DNA of 64,000 nt. Source: Cannabis sativa (Eukaryota > Streptophyta > Magnoliopsida > Rosales > Cannabaceae). The notes beneath the pieces were generated by a model. It had not been told where the DNA came from. It searched no databases and worked only from the letters and a program-made list of their open reading frames with translations. Positions 22,601 to 33,440 of the stretch are shown here, piece by piece (positions within the stretch are counted from its first letter, which is position 1; each line of letters starts with the position of its first letter). The stretch lies in contig NC_083610.1 in NCBI RefSeq assembly GCF_029168945.1, positions 76,685,580 through 76,749,579 on the forward strand, in the 5' to 3' direction. Made by a program: the position numbers and the translations under genes.

Positions 22601-23366
22601 AATTTCTCATATTCTCTTTTAGTTTGGGTTCCAGGAAACGAGAGGTGGAGCTAAATGAGTCTGTGAGATTCTTACCTCTATTAGAGTCATTTCCATGTGG
22701 TTGTAGCAGAGCATCAACATTTTGTTCCTGTGTTTGGCCCATCATATGAATCATTGGATTGCCATTGAAACTGGGAGTGGGACCAAAGCTCCTTGAAGTA
22801 GAATGGATATGAGTGAGAGGAGACCCTGGTTTAAACCTTTTATCACCGTCAGAACTGATCGGAACAGCACTCTTAGATGATCGGAAAGCTTCAAAGCCAA
22901 AAGGGTCATTACAAGGGATGGCTGCTCCCCCAAAAGAAGCATTACCAAGAACAATTCCATCTGGGTCTCTATCAAATCCCCTGTTTCTGATTCCTTCCTC
23001 ACTGCTAATATGCATTCTACAGAAACTTTCAGATAATCCCAGATCATTAAGCAGCTTCTCTTTGGTTTGAGAATAAGAAGCGTCGGGGTTGGACAACAAT
23101 TCCCTCGAGTAACCAGTAGTAGTACTCCGTCTGGGATACTTAGACTCCTCAAATGGGGTTGAATATGAACCAGCGTCGTCAGAGAAATCAAACCCATGGC
23201 CATTTGAGAAGGGGTTTGAAGGAGAGTACTGGGTTTGCTTAGAAGCTCTACTCATTGATGAGCTTCTGACCAAACGGTTATGGTGTTGTTGATGATTCAA
23301 ATATGATGATGGTGGTGGATTGAAGATTCCACGCATTGAGTTTTCAGACTCTCTTTCACTATTCAT
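19643..23366 (-). CDS. Pumilio/PUF RNA-binding protein (APUM7/8/12-like)
   Basis: Five exons on the - strand: 23366-22117, 22002-21840, 20533-20370, 20111-19856 and 19753-19643, giving 647 residues in an unbroken frame. The start is the first in-frame ATG (MNSERESENSMRG). Residues 1-320 are Ser/Asn-rich and disordered. The PUM homology domain spans about 323-645 with eight Puf repeats; their base-reading cores are, in order, CRTLQ, NYLIQ, SRVVQ, NHVVQ, CCVLQ, NYVIQ, SHVVE and NYVIR. PUF proteins bind UGUA-containing sites in mRNA 3' UTRs and lower translation or stability in the cytoplasm. The cores match the pattern for a UGUANAUA-like site except that repeat 8 ends in Arg instead of Gln. 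Introns 1-3 are GT-AG; the last is GC-AG (AAG|GCAAGG). The gene is probably functional. Its exact orthologue is not fixed. Confidence 0.92.
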
Positions 23367-23830
23367 CTTCTCTATTACTTGTAAATTTTTCTTTCTTGAA
23401 ATTTTTTTCAAACAACACAAACACAGTACATATGTATATACTAATATTTTCTTGAATTCTTTCTACATTAACGTTCAATCATTATAGTCAGAAGAAAGAA
23501 CATGATGAGGAAAAAAAACCCACAATCAAAATCGTGAAACTCACACAAGAAATGGATTTAAAGAAACCCAAGAAGCAGAGAACGAAATTGTTTTATTCAT
23601 TTCCTTTGGTATGTTGTGGCATTCGCATTTGAATCTTAATATTTTGTTGGAATGGATTTGGTGGGGATGGAGAGAGGAAACGGAATTTGATTGATTCTCT
23701 TGGAAAATAGCACGTTATGGTTACTCTCTATGAAAACCAAGGAGGGAGTCAGTCGCCACTCGCACACCCCATATAGTACGCATTTAAAGTGCAGAGGAGA
23801 GAGAAAAAAAAAAAAGAGCTCTGCTCTCAT
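23367..23830 (-). promoter_or_regulatory. 5' UTR and promoter region of the Pumilio gene
   Basis: Sequence upstream of the ATG on the - strand. It is A/T- and purine-rich with CT/GA microsatellite-like stretches, usual in plant 5' UTRs. No other gene is visible. Exact transcription start unknown. Confidence 0.4.
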
Positions 23831-26800
23831 CTAATTCAATCTAATTAATAATTAAATTTTAAAATTTAAATCTAATTAAACCTCAAAATTTAATCCAATC
23901 CAAGTCTAATTACAAGTCTAATAATGTTAATATTAACTTAAATATATATATATATATACTAGCAAAAAACTACGTGCAAGGCACGTATACTAAATTTTAT
24001 GCTAGTTTTTTTCTATGTTATTTGAAAGTTATATAATTAAAAATTAAAGAAAAAACTATTATTAGTTATTAGGTGAGATTATTATTATGTGTATAGGAAG
24101 AAATCACAAATTAATTAATCTTATAATCTTAACTTTAATCAAATAAGGTTCTAGATATATGAACAATAAATAATCACGTAAAAATCAAAAATAATTATTT
24201 GAATAAAGAATTCAATATACACAGTTATATATATGAATCCCATTATTCAAAAATAATTATTCAATATATGAACAATAATTTGTCACGCTATATGTTTCCC
24301 AATAAAAAAATCTGCCTCCTCATAGTCAAAAATAAATAATACATGTAATACAGATCTTTGTAATGGAGTACTTAAAAGAAACAAAACTTCAGTTACCATA
24401 ATCGGAAAAGGTTTAAGTGAACTAAATAATGACTAAAAAGATCTAAATTACAAAATGAAAATAACATGTCTATATGAGTATGATTTTTTTGCTATATGAG
24501 CATGATTGATCTAAGAGAAAATAGATAAACCTATAAACATATAAATATACTTAATATTAATTTTGACAAAGAAACAATTTAATTATAAACAATTCTAAAT
24601 ATCAGCTTGACAATTTTAACACACTAATGTATACATCATGATAATTTTATTTTATTTGATATCAAATGATAGAGATTATTGAGGTTTTCAGCCATGGAAA
24701 ACACACTATGATCAAAAAGTAATGCTCATTAATTGTATATTTCAAAGAAACTCCAATTTCCATGAATGTCCCTAATAAGATATAAACAATAAAGTTGTAA
24801 ATTAAAAAAAAAGTAGCAAAATTTCAGTTAATATAAGAAATAGAACAAATTGAAGATTTATACAATACTGGAATTTGAACTCTTAGATGCCATTAGCGAA
24901 GAGGGAAAACTCGTTAGGTCCCCTAGTAGAACACTACCTTAATGGTCTGAACACAAAAATTGTAGAAATCAAAATATGAATAAATTAGCATCATCAACAA
25001 AAGGAAAATTAAAGGGAAAAGACTTAATAATTACGTGACAAATAATTATTAATTGAATTAAAAAATTAAGATTATAAGATTAATTTAAATTATTGTTCAT
25101 ATATTGATTCTAGAAAGAGTAAAATTAAGATTATAAGATTAATTGAATTAAAGTTTTTGATATTAACAAAATTGTTGCTTTAATTTTTCATCACACTGAA
25201 AACATATTGTTTTAGCTCTATTAGACAATCATATTTTCCCTCGTAAAAAGTCATTTTTTTTATAATTGAAAGATGTGATGTTTGAGTAATTACATGTATC
25301 GTGTAATTGAAGATTTGATGTTGAGTCATTTTTTTTATTTTTATCAATGATGTTTATTTATTTTTATTTTTTTTTTTGATTTAATGAGATTTATTTTATT
25401 ATATATAAATAAAAAGTGATACATGAATTTTTCATAAACCATTTTATTTTTAATAATAAAACATTTTATTTTTAATATAAATAAGAAGTCACCCATGAAT
25501 TTCTCATAAACCAAGAATTCGGTTATATAGGCACACTTTATATAGAATAGATATAAAATACACTAGTGAATGTACGTGCCGAGCCACATATTGCTAATTT
25601 CATTTAAGATTTTAGTCTTTTTAAGATTTTAAATATATTTTATTTTTAAAGATTATAAATTTTTTTCTTGAAAAAATTAAATATTTATATTTGAAATATC
25701 TTTATATATTTGAAATATCTTTATATTTGAAAAAATTAAATATAGAAATGGTATTTCTGTTAAACCATGACACTTGAATCATCGGGACGAATTAACACCA
25801 ACCAATAAGAAAGAAAAAAAACAGAGAACGGTTTCAAGGTGGAGTATTGTGTTTAATATATGAGTTTGTACGATCAGATTTAGAACAATTACAAATAATG
25901 AGAAAGTAGATACAAAATTAAATCTAATCAAATTTAAATTTAAATGGTATATGATTTAGATATTTTTAATTAATCTATTTAATATTTAATAATTATTTTA
26001 GTAAAAAAAAAAATATCTACAAACATTATAGTGAAAAAAATAATAACAATAAAAAAATAATTATCCTTATATGATAGAAAAATAGAAAAATTAAATTTTA
26101 TGATCAATTAAAATTAATATTATACCTGTATAATTAATAGGTTAAAAAAAAGAGTAATGACCTATATTATAGATAGATATATAGATTATGGAGTGCAAAC
26201 ACTTGGACTAATTTGATGACTTTCTATTGCCAAAAATTTATTCAAATAGAAAAGAAATTAATAAAGCAATTAATATTCTCCCTATATAGGTTTGTTAGAG
26301 AGATATGTGGCTAAGATCATTTTTTTAATTTAAAAATAGATTATTAATATTTAAAAGATTGTTTAATTTTTTGGGTTTAATTATTGGGTTTATTTGTTAA
26401 TAGGAGATCAAACCTAATCGTTACATTTAACAGAATATTCTTTTATTTTTAAGTATATTCTTTTAAACCAAGAAATGCCGTTAGATAGACACTTTTAATA
26501 TATAAAGATATAAACTAAAAAAATTTATATAATAGACCAAAATTCTAAAAAATTTTACAAAAATACATCAACACAAACAAAATTTCATTTTTACATTTTG
26601 AACTTTTTTATTTATAAAAATACATTTTCAAGTTTAGTTGTTTTATAATTTATTTATAGTTGTATTATAATTATTTATTTTTTATTATTTTATAGTTTTC
26701 TTTTTTTGAATGATATTATTTTATAGTTTATTTATAATTAATTTGTAATTGTGTGTGAGATTAATTTCTTGTTGTTTTTTTAGTTATTTTCTTACTTTTT

Positions 26801-26904
26801 TTTAACAATGCATATTTTTGTAATTTTAAAACTTTATAAACGTATTTTTATAAATAAAAACTTTAAACCATAAAATTTTAAATAAAACATAAATAAATAA
26901 TACT
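23831..26904. other. AT-rich intergenic DNA with transposon debris
   Basis: No gene. 23826-23945 resembles the left inner part of the hAT-like element at 41085 (AATCCAATCCAA... blocks), which suggests that a second copy began here and was split. Hairpin-type sequences occur at about 23970 (ACGTGCAAGGCACGT) and near 25560 (CTAGTGAATGTACGTGCC). The rest is low-complexity. Confidence 0.45.
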
Positions 26905-28665
26905 TTAGAAATTTTTCCGATATCACTATTCATTTTATAACTTAATATTCTATATAAAGATATAATTCTTACAAGTTTAATACAATTAAAAGTTTGAAAT
27001 AAGTAAAACAACACTACCAAGTAATAAAATAAAACAAAACATCATTAAAACAAATACACGAAACAATCAAGTATTACAAATTTAATAAAAGAAAATAAAT
27101 AGCTAATATAAGTATAACTAAAATATATTTTTTTATCTTTTAAATATTTTTTATTATATATAGATAAATAAAAAAAATTAGGGATTTTTTCAATAATATA
27201 CTTAAAATACAAATTAATTTCAAAAATACCTTAACAAATCTCATTTACAATAATACCTTGCTACGTCTTCAAAAAATACCTTAATTTGAAATTAATATAC
27301 CTGAAACGAAATTAATCTCAAATTCTACTTTTTATTTTTAATTTACCTCCGTTTTCAAAAGTAACTATTTGGTTACTTAGTTATAATGTTGATAAGAAAC
27401 TAATTAGTTAATTTTACATAAAAAAAAAAACCTTCATTTTTATATCATATAATTTGAGATACAATTTGGTTACCTCCAAACTTTATTTGTAAACATCTTA
27501 ATAATCAATTAATTATTTTTAAGTTATATTATTGTATCTTATTATTTAAAATATATTTTGGTAATCTTAAAATTTATTGAAACTAATGAGTTGTTATGTA
27601 ATATAATAATCTACCACTTTTATATACCAATTATTTTGTATACCTTTTTGATACTTTAAAATTTATGTGTTTATTTTTAAATCATATTAAATTATTCAAT
27701 TATTTTAAACTTTTACGTTACTTTTTATTTTTCTTTTGTAACAACAAGTTTATTTAATAAACTAATAAATTATAATAATAATAAAAAAGCTCACATAATT
27801 TATTAGTAAAATTAGTAAACATTTAAATTATTAATTGCTTATTTTAAAATTACATTTTTAGTTACCTTTTAAGTTTATTGTAGAAACTAGTTAGTTTTCA
27901 TATATATAATATAAGAAGTAATAAGCACAAATATGAAATAGTTTTATTTAGTATACTTCATAGTTTGAATATTATTGGTAAACTAAATATAAAAAAAAAA
28001 TTGAAAAAAAAAAAAATAAAGAAACTTAAATGTTACCTTTGATTTCGGCTAGCAAAAAAATATTTGTGTCTCACATATCAAAATGATTATCTTAAAGTGT
28101 AGATCATAATATGTAATTTTTGAGATCAAATAATTATTAGTGTAGCCAAAAAAAATAAATAAATTAAATATAAAAAAAAAAAGAAGAAAGAGAAAATATT
28201 TTAAATCTAAATATTTATTAAATATATGTACAGTAAAAAAAATATTAGATGTAGAAGACATGATAATTGATACAAACATTGAGATATATTGTAAAAAAAA
28301 ATGAAGAATGTACATCACAAGGATAACTAAGAAAAGAATTTATGAACTAAAAACAAAACCAATATTAATGAAAACGTTACAAATATAATAGTAACTTTGA
28401 TTATTTTAAAAGTCACGTTATTTATGTAATTGAGATGTATTTTAAGGCTCTAGATGTAAATTTTCCAAAAAATTAATATATATTAAAAGTAATTGGATTG
28501 GATCAATTTCTAATTGAATTTTAAGATTGACATTCAATAACCAATCCAATTATAATCTAACTTTTAATATCTAATCCAATTATAATTAGATGTCTAATTT
28601 TTATAATTGGCTTAGATTGGATTTGTTTAGCTCAATTAGATTAGCTTAGATCCTGTCCACCCCTA
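26905..28665. mobile_element. Diverged hAT-like MITE copy, split by another insertion
   Basis: 26915-27180 is similar to 41310-41560 (shared TAATAAAATA.AACAAAACATCAT, cut here, and ACAATCAAGT.TTACAAATT blocks). 28476-28665 matches the right part of the same element (TTGGATTGGATC, GATTGACATCCAATAACC-like and the end CCACCCCTA). Between them lies a 1.29-kb insertion. The left tip of this copy is not seen adjacent, so it is incomplete. Confidence 0.65.
27181..28466. mobile_element. Mutator-like (MULE) non-autonomous insertion, 1286 bp
   Basis: It is flanked by a perfect 9-bp direct repeat AAAAAATTA (27172-27180 and 28467-28475), the target duplication size of Mutator elements. The ends are GGGATTTTTTC and, on the opposite strand, GGAAAATTTAC, which are only partly inverted. 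It interrupts the hAT-like copy, whose two halves match a continuous element elsewhere in the window. No transposase is present. The duplication is A-rich, so chance is a risk, but the interruption of a known element supports it. Confidence 0.6.
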
Positions 28666-29837
28666 CCTCTAATGATGTGAAAGTTGTGTGCTGAAAAAAA
28701 AAATAAATAAATAAAAATGAGTGCTAAGAAAACTCTATTTAAAGTGTAACTTTCTAAATTATATTTCAATTTTTACTAATGATAATTAAAATTTTATTAA
28801 TATTTCTGTTAGTTTTATATTTGGTATCTTTAAATTGATAAAAATATTTTATAAATGTATTATTATTTTCGGCTAAGTTTTTTATTTTGTTTTCTTTGTA
28901 TTTATATTGATTGAATTATATAAGGTAAGAAATATGACTAATTTTTTTATATATGGAAAGTTAGTCAAAAATGGTAAGTTTAATAATTCAATCAATATCT
29001 ATCTATCCATGTATATCTAATTCTTTGTAAGTTTCCTAAAATATTTAATTAGAAGAAAAAATTTATGGGCTGATTTAATATCTATTTTAGGGAAGTATCT
29101 AGTGAGTTTGTAGTCTAGTTTAGAGTGTGTATGAGTTGTTAATAAGGTGTATATTGATTATAAATATGCATTATAGTAGTTAGGTCTTGTATCTCTTTTA
29201 CATCTCTGTATTTCATTCATATCTTGTAAGAAAGAGTGTCTTTCTTGTGTAGAGGAGAGGGTGTTCATCTCTTCCACTGTATTTATGTATTTTGTATTAT
29301 CTTGAGTCTGTAATCAAGTTTACAAAAGAAGAGCAACAATAGTGCTACCTTCAGGAGAAAGTTCTACAAGCTTTCAGGAGATAGTTTTTTAAGTCTTTTC
29401 TCGGGAGGAAGCAAGCACTCTTAAAGGAGATCGAAAGAGTTCGAGCACTTGGAGTTTTAGCAAGATTCAGCTAGAAAGTGGAATACAACAAGCTTTCAGC
29501 ATACAATAAGAGGGAGTCTATTTATACATAAGTCAATTACTTTATATGTTTGAGATCTATGTAACGAATCTTATCCCTGAGCGTGGCCCCGTGCACTAGT
29601 AAAAATCTGTAAAGATTATTGATAACACGTACAAAAACCTTATGTATTTTTATTTTTTTACACTGTTTGTTTTCTAAATTTATTCTACAATTACAGAGTT
29701 GTGTTTTGTATCTATAGAATAACTATTTCAGTACCATATTTATTATTCTGCATTTAATTATTTATTAATTAATTAATAAATTAGTAATACTAAAATACAA
29801 AATTTTAGTTTTGTATTTTTTTTCTCTAATAGATAAT
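28666..29837. other. Unclassified repeat-like DNA
   Basis: No open gene. 29060-29700 has the look of transposon-derived sequence (TGTAATCAAGTTTACAAAAG, GGAGAAAGTTCTACAAGC and GATAACACGTACAAAAACC are within it), but I cannot place it in a family. Confidence 0.35.
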
Positions 29838-30323
29838 ATGTGTTATCTCAAATTTTTGGTTGGGTGACACCTATCCTTACCTCGAGGCCTGAGCGGATAA
29901 AAGAGTCTCATGGATTGGCTGCCCAAGATGTATTCAAGGTCGATAGAAGTAATAGACGGATTAAGTGTAACTAGCCGCACATCATTAGCACAAAAACACC
30001 TAATCAGAGAGAAGTGGACCGACCCGCGTATGATCTGACCAAGGGGAAAACACATGACATAATTATTTTTAATGAAGTTTCCTATTTTATGTGTAATCAA
30101 GACCCAATTAAAGGGGAATCCCATTTATACTTCTAGTATTTTAAGAAGATCAGTTTATTCCCTGAATTGGTGGATTGACAGCTTGAGAAAACTAAATTTT
30201 ATTTTGAATATTCCCTATAAATAGTGGATCAATTCTACTGTAAAGGGATCCCAAAATCATTTGTTTGAGAGAGGCCATACTGCTCATTTTAACTGTAAAG
30301 CTTTGTAAAGCTTTCGAGAGAGA
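29838..30323 (+). repeat. LTR-like fragment with TATA box
   Basis: Begins TGTTATCTC and contains CCCTATAAATAGTGG near 30224 followed by GAGAGAGGCC and a pyrimidine/purine leader, as in many plant LTR promoters. It ends where a copia relic starts on the opposite strand. No partner LTR or CA end was found, so its status is uncertain. Confidence 0.4.
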
Positions 30324-32117
30324 TCAATCTATTTTTGCTTCTCTACTCCTAAGTTTATATGTTTTGCAAAGATTACATGCTTTGCACACACCGTAGAATT
30401 TCTTATTTGAAACAGGTATACTACATTTGGATAGAGCCATTGTGACAATTCTAGCAGCAGGGTGGCCAAGCCTGCTATGCCACAAAGAAAACAAAGAGTT
30501 ATTTACATTTGTTTCATGAGTATTACATTGAGAAATGAGGGATGGAGAAGACACAGATGAGATAGAATTTGGCTAAGACTTGGGTACAGAATTGAGTTGA
30601 GTGCCTTGTTCAAGGTTCCCAGCCAACAAGATCTTCTAGGTTGCAATGTCTTTAACACAACAAGAAAATGGGTAAAACTTAAAGAAAACTACATTATCTT
30701 GAGTAAACTGAGAAACATTAAGTAAATTCTTGGTGATAGAAGGAACATGCAACATATTATGAATGCTCAATTGTTTAGATGTAAAGGGAGATAGGATGGA
30801 GGAATTACCAATGTTTTTGATGCTCAAGCCAGTGCCATTACCAACATAGACTTGTTCATTACCTGAGTACAGGTTGCTGGTGTTCAAATTTGCAGGATCT
30901 GGTGTGAGATGGTATGTTGCTCCAGTATCTGGGTACTAGCTTTCATCATTGACAAATTTTGGAGTGGAATACAATTCTTGCTTGTCAGCTAAATTGGCCA
31001 TGGGAGAGAAGTTTATGAAAGACTCAGGTCCTGTAAATGATTTGTCAAAGCGGTAAAAACACTGCTTGATAGTGTGACCTATTTTATGGAAAATCTAGCA
31101 TTGTATCTCTTGTCCCCAATTGTTGGTCTGACCACGACCATACGAAGCAGGACCACCTCAAGTTGGTGTGTTGTGTGTGGGACCACTGCTATTGGATGGA
31201 CCACCTCGTGCCACTGAGGTATAGTATGAACCACTATTGTTGTTGAAGGAGGGACCACTAGAGCCACGTCCTGGCCCAGAAGTAAAGCCTGGTGGTACAG
31301 CGGGAGCAGAATAAAGAGTATGACTTTAGGTGTTAGGGCTAGGGGTTCTGGTTTGAGACAAGTTAACCTCAGCTTTGGAGATATCAAGATTTTTGGCATT
31401 TTTCTTTATTCAAACTGACTGAGCCATTAACCAGGATTCCAGTTTTGCAACAGTATAGGCCTCTTTTCTTGTGGTGATCAAGGTGACAAATACATCATAT
31501 TCAGATGTTAATCCATTGATTATAGCCTCTATATGATCTTGAGGAGTTTGAGGAGGTCCAATAGTAGCTAGCAGATCCACAATGCCTTTGATCTTGAGAA
31601 GGCAATCATTAAGAGACCCTGTTAGCTTTGTGTTTCGAAGATAAGTTTTGTAGAGACCTATGTTAGCTGCATTTTTAGTGTTGTGTAATACTCAGTGAGA
31701 TTCTCCAAGATTTGTGAAGTAGGATCACATCCAATCGTTCGATTGGTAGTCTTTTTGGACATGGAGGAGAGAAATCAGGAAATAAGAAGATTGTCTTGTT
31801 GTTCCCAGTCTTCAAACTCTGGATTGACAGTGTTTAATCTTTCATCAGCTATTGTCAAGAACTTTGCTCTAGCACGAGTAGATTAAAGAAATTTTTGAAG
31901 TCGGCTACCTTTGATTGAGGCTAGAACTTGGTGTTTCCAGGGAATAAAATTGTGCTCATTGAGTTTTATCGACAGAGAATGGTTGAAGGAGATAGGGTAT
32001 GATCTAGGTAGAGTAACTTGTTGATTAATAAGTGGTGAGCATTGTTCAATTTTGATGCTCTCCACCAGTCGCGGAACTAGGAATCTTCATTGATGAACGA
32101 TTGGAGCTCTAATACCA
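30324..32117 (-). pseudogene. Ty1/copia gag-protease-pre-integrase relic
   Basis: Read on the - strand from 32065: a gag start with LNEHNFIPWKHQVLASIKG, the UBN2-type gag region with IIN GLTSEYDVFVTLITTRKEA-like frames around 31450-31560, then a Gly-rich zone, a protease zone with VYVGNGTGLSIKNIG and LLNVSQFTQDN, and a GAG-pre-integrase motif LWHSRLGHPAA. Frameshifts and stops occur between the parts, and the integrase, RT and RNase H are absent; the relic is cut at 30324 by LTR-like DNA. A primer site and a possible 5' LTR lie just upstream. It cannot encode a working polyprotein. Confidence 0.8.
32103..32117 (-). promoter_or_regulatory. Primer binding site of the copia relic
   Basis: On the - strand TGGTATTAGAGCTCC follows the CA end of the putative LTR directly. 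It differs by one base from the common tRNA-Met site TGGTATCAGAGC. Confidence 0.75.
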
Positions 32118-32311
32118 TGTGAGTGTTTAATCTTTGAGAGAGAAAAAAGGAAGAAAATAGAGTTGTTCATTATTGATCAAGAAATAGTGTACATAGGATT
32201 ATATACAAGAGCTACAACAACTACTCTAACCAATACACTGCATAACTAACTAATAACAGAATTAGTTAAAACAATTAACTAACAACTAGCTAGGTGACAT
32301 CATCCTTGACA
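32118..32311 (-). repeat. Putative 5' LTR of the copia relic (194 bp)
   Basis: On the - strand it begins TGTCAAGGATGATG and ends AAACACTCACA next to the primer site. The short length suits several copia lineages. The other LTR is missing, so the start is inferred from the TG dinucleotide only. Confidence 0.55.
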
Positions 32312-33040
32312 ATGTTTAATCTATATATTGGGAACAAAACTATTATAATTGGATCCAGAATAAAACAAAACCAATACGTGCATATATTTGAAGTGAATAT
32401 ACCAATTGCAAGAAAATAGTCTCATGAAAGATGAATACTACCATAGATTCTTAAAAATTAATTTAGAGATATTCTTGATACTACATGTTAGAACACTGTA
32501 AATTTAAATTTAGCCCTAATTAATTCTTGAGAAATTTAACAATAGATTTAAAGATTAGCGGAAGCATACCGGAGTTTATAGAATCAACTTTAGAATAGTA
32601 TGATCTTTTAATTTTGCACCAAAACTTTCTCTAGAACCTTAATCTCTTGATAATGGAGATTCAAGAGTGAAAATATACGATGCAAATTGGGGATCATTAC
32701 CTGTTATTAACAATTGACAAAACAGTAACTAATCTTTATTTACTATTTCTAGTTTAGCCTTTCATCAAATTAGAAATTATCTTTATGGTATTTACATGTT
32801 AAAATCATGACAATGATGCCCATAAGTCGTAAACTTTATTTTAAAATAGACCACATAAATTTAACTCATTTATATGAAAACTCAACACATATTTTATATA
32901 TACAATTGTAACTCTAATTAAATAAATTTCTAAGGTTTTGATCGCTACAAGAAGGCTAATAATAAAAGTCACAGTTTATCTAAGGTGGGTAATGGTTGTA
33001 CTGATGTGGTTAAATAAAGAAAGCCTCGCCTCGTGGTAAT
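32312..33040. other. AT-rich spacer without recognised gene
   Basis: No reading frame or repeat I can identify. Confidence 0.4.
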
Positions 33041-33440
33041 TTGGTAAAAGTCAATTGTGATGTTGCTCTTAATTAATATTGATAAGCAAAGATATGGGAT
33101 TGGTGTTGTAGTGAGAAATAGCCTTGGTGAGGTTCATGCTTCTGCTACCTTAGGTGTTGGTGTTTCGGTCCAGCCAGTTATTGCTGAAGCTTTAGCTATT
33201 ACTCTAGTCTGACAATGTGTTCTCAACTGGGATATACTTGTGTTCTTCTTGAGTCTGACTGCTTTAATGTTATCAATGCTATCAATAATCGCTCGATTGG
33301 TCATTCTTACCTTGGGTGTGTATTATTATTATGCAACTAGTTTGTTGATCTCTCTTTTGTCTATTGTCCTAGGATTGTCAATAGTATTGCTCAGGCTTTA
33401 GAAAAACTTTTCTCAACTGATTCCACAATAATAGCCTCTT
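33041..33440 (+). pseudogene. LINE-type RNase H (RVT_3) relic
   Basis: Frames on the + strand give QRYGIGVVVRNSLGEVHASA, PVIAEALAITLV and VFLLESDCFNVINAINN, then RIVNSIAQALEKLF. This is the RNase H-like domain (RVT_3) found at the end of plant non-LTR retrotransposons and in related host-domesticated proteins. Stops and small shifts interrupt it and no reverse transcriptase lies upstream, so it is a 5'-truncated LINE remnant. Confidence 0.75.

Noticed and set aside
22471..23070. + strand frames opposite the Pumilio first exon
   Set aside because: No recognisable motif, while the - strand frame continues into a complete PUM domain.
29843..30124. 93-codon frame on the - strand in the LTR-like fragment
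   Set aside because: It lies within sequence that looks like an LTR promoter and has no known motif.
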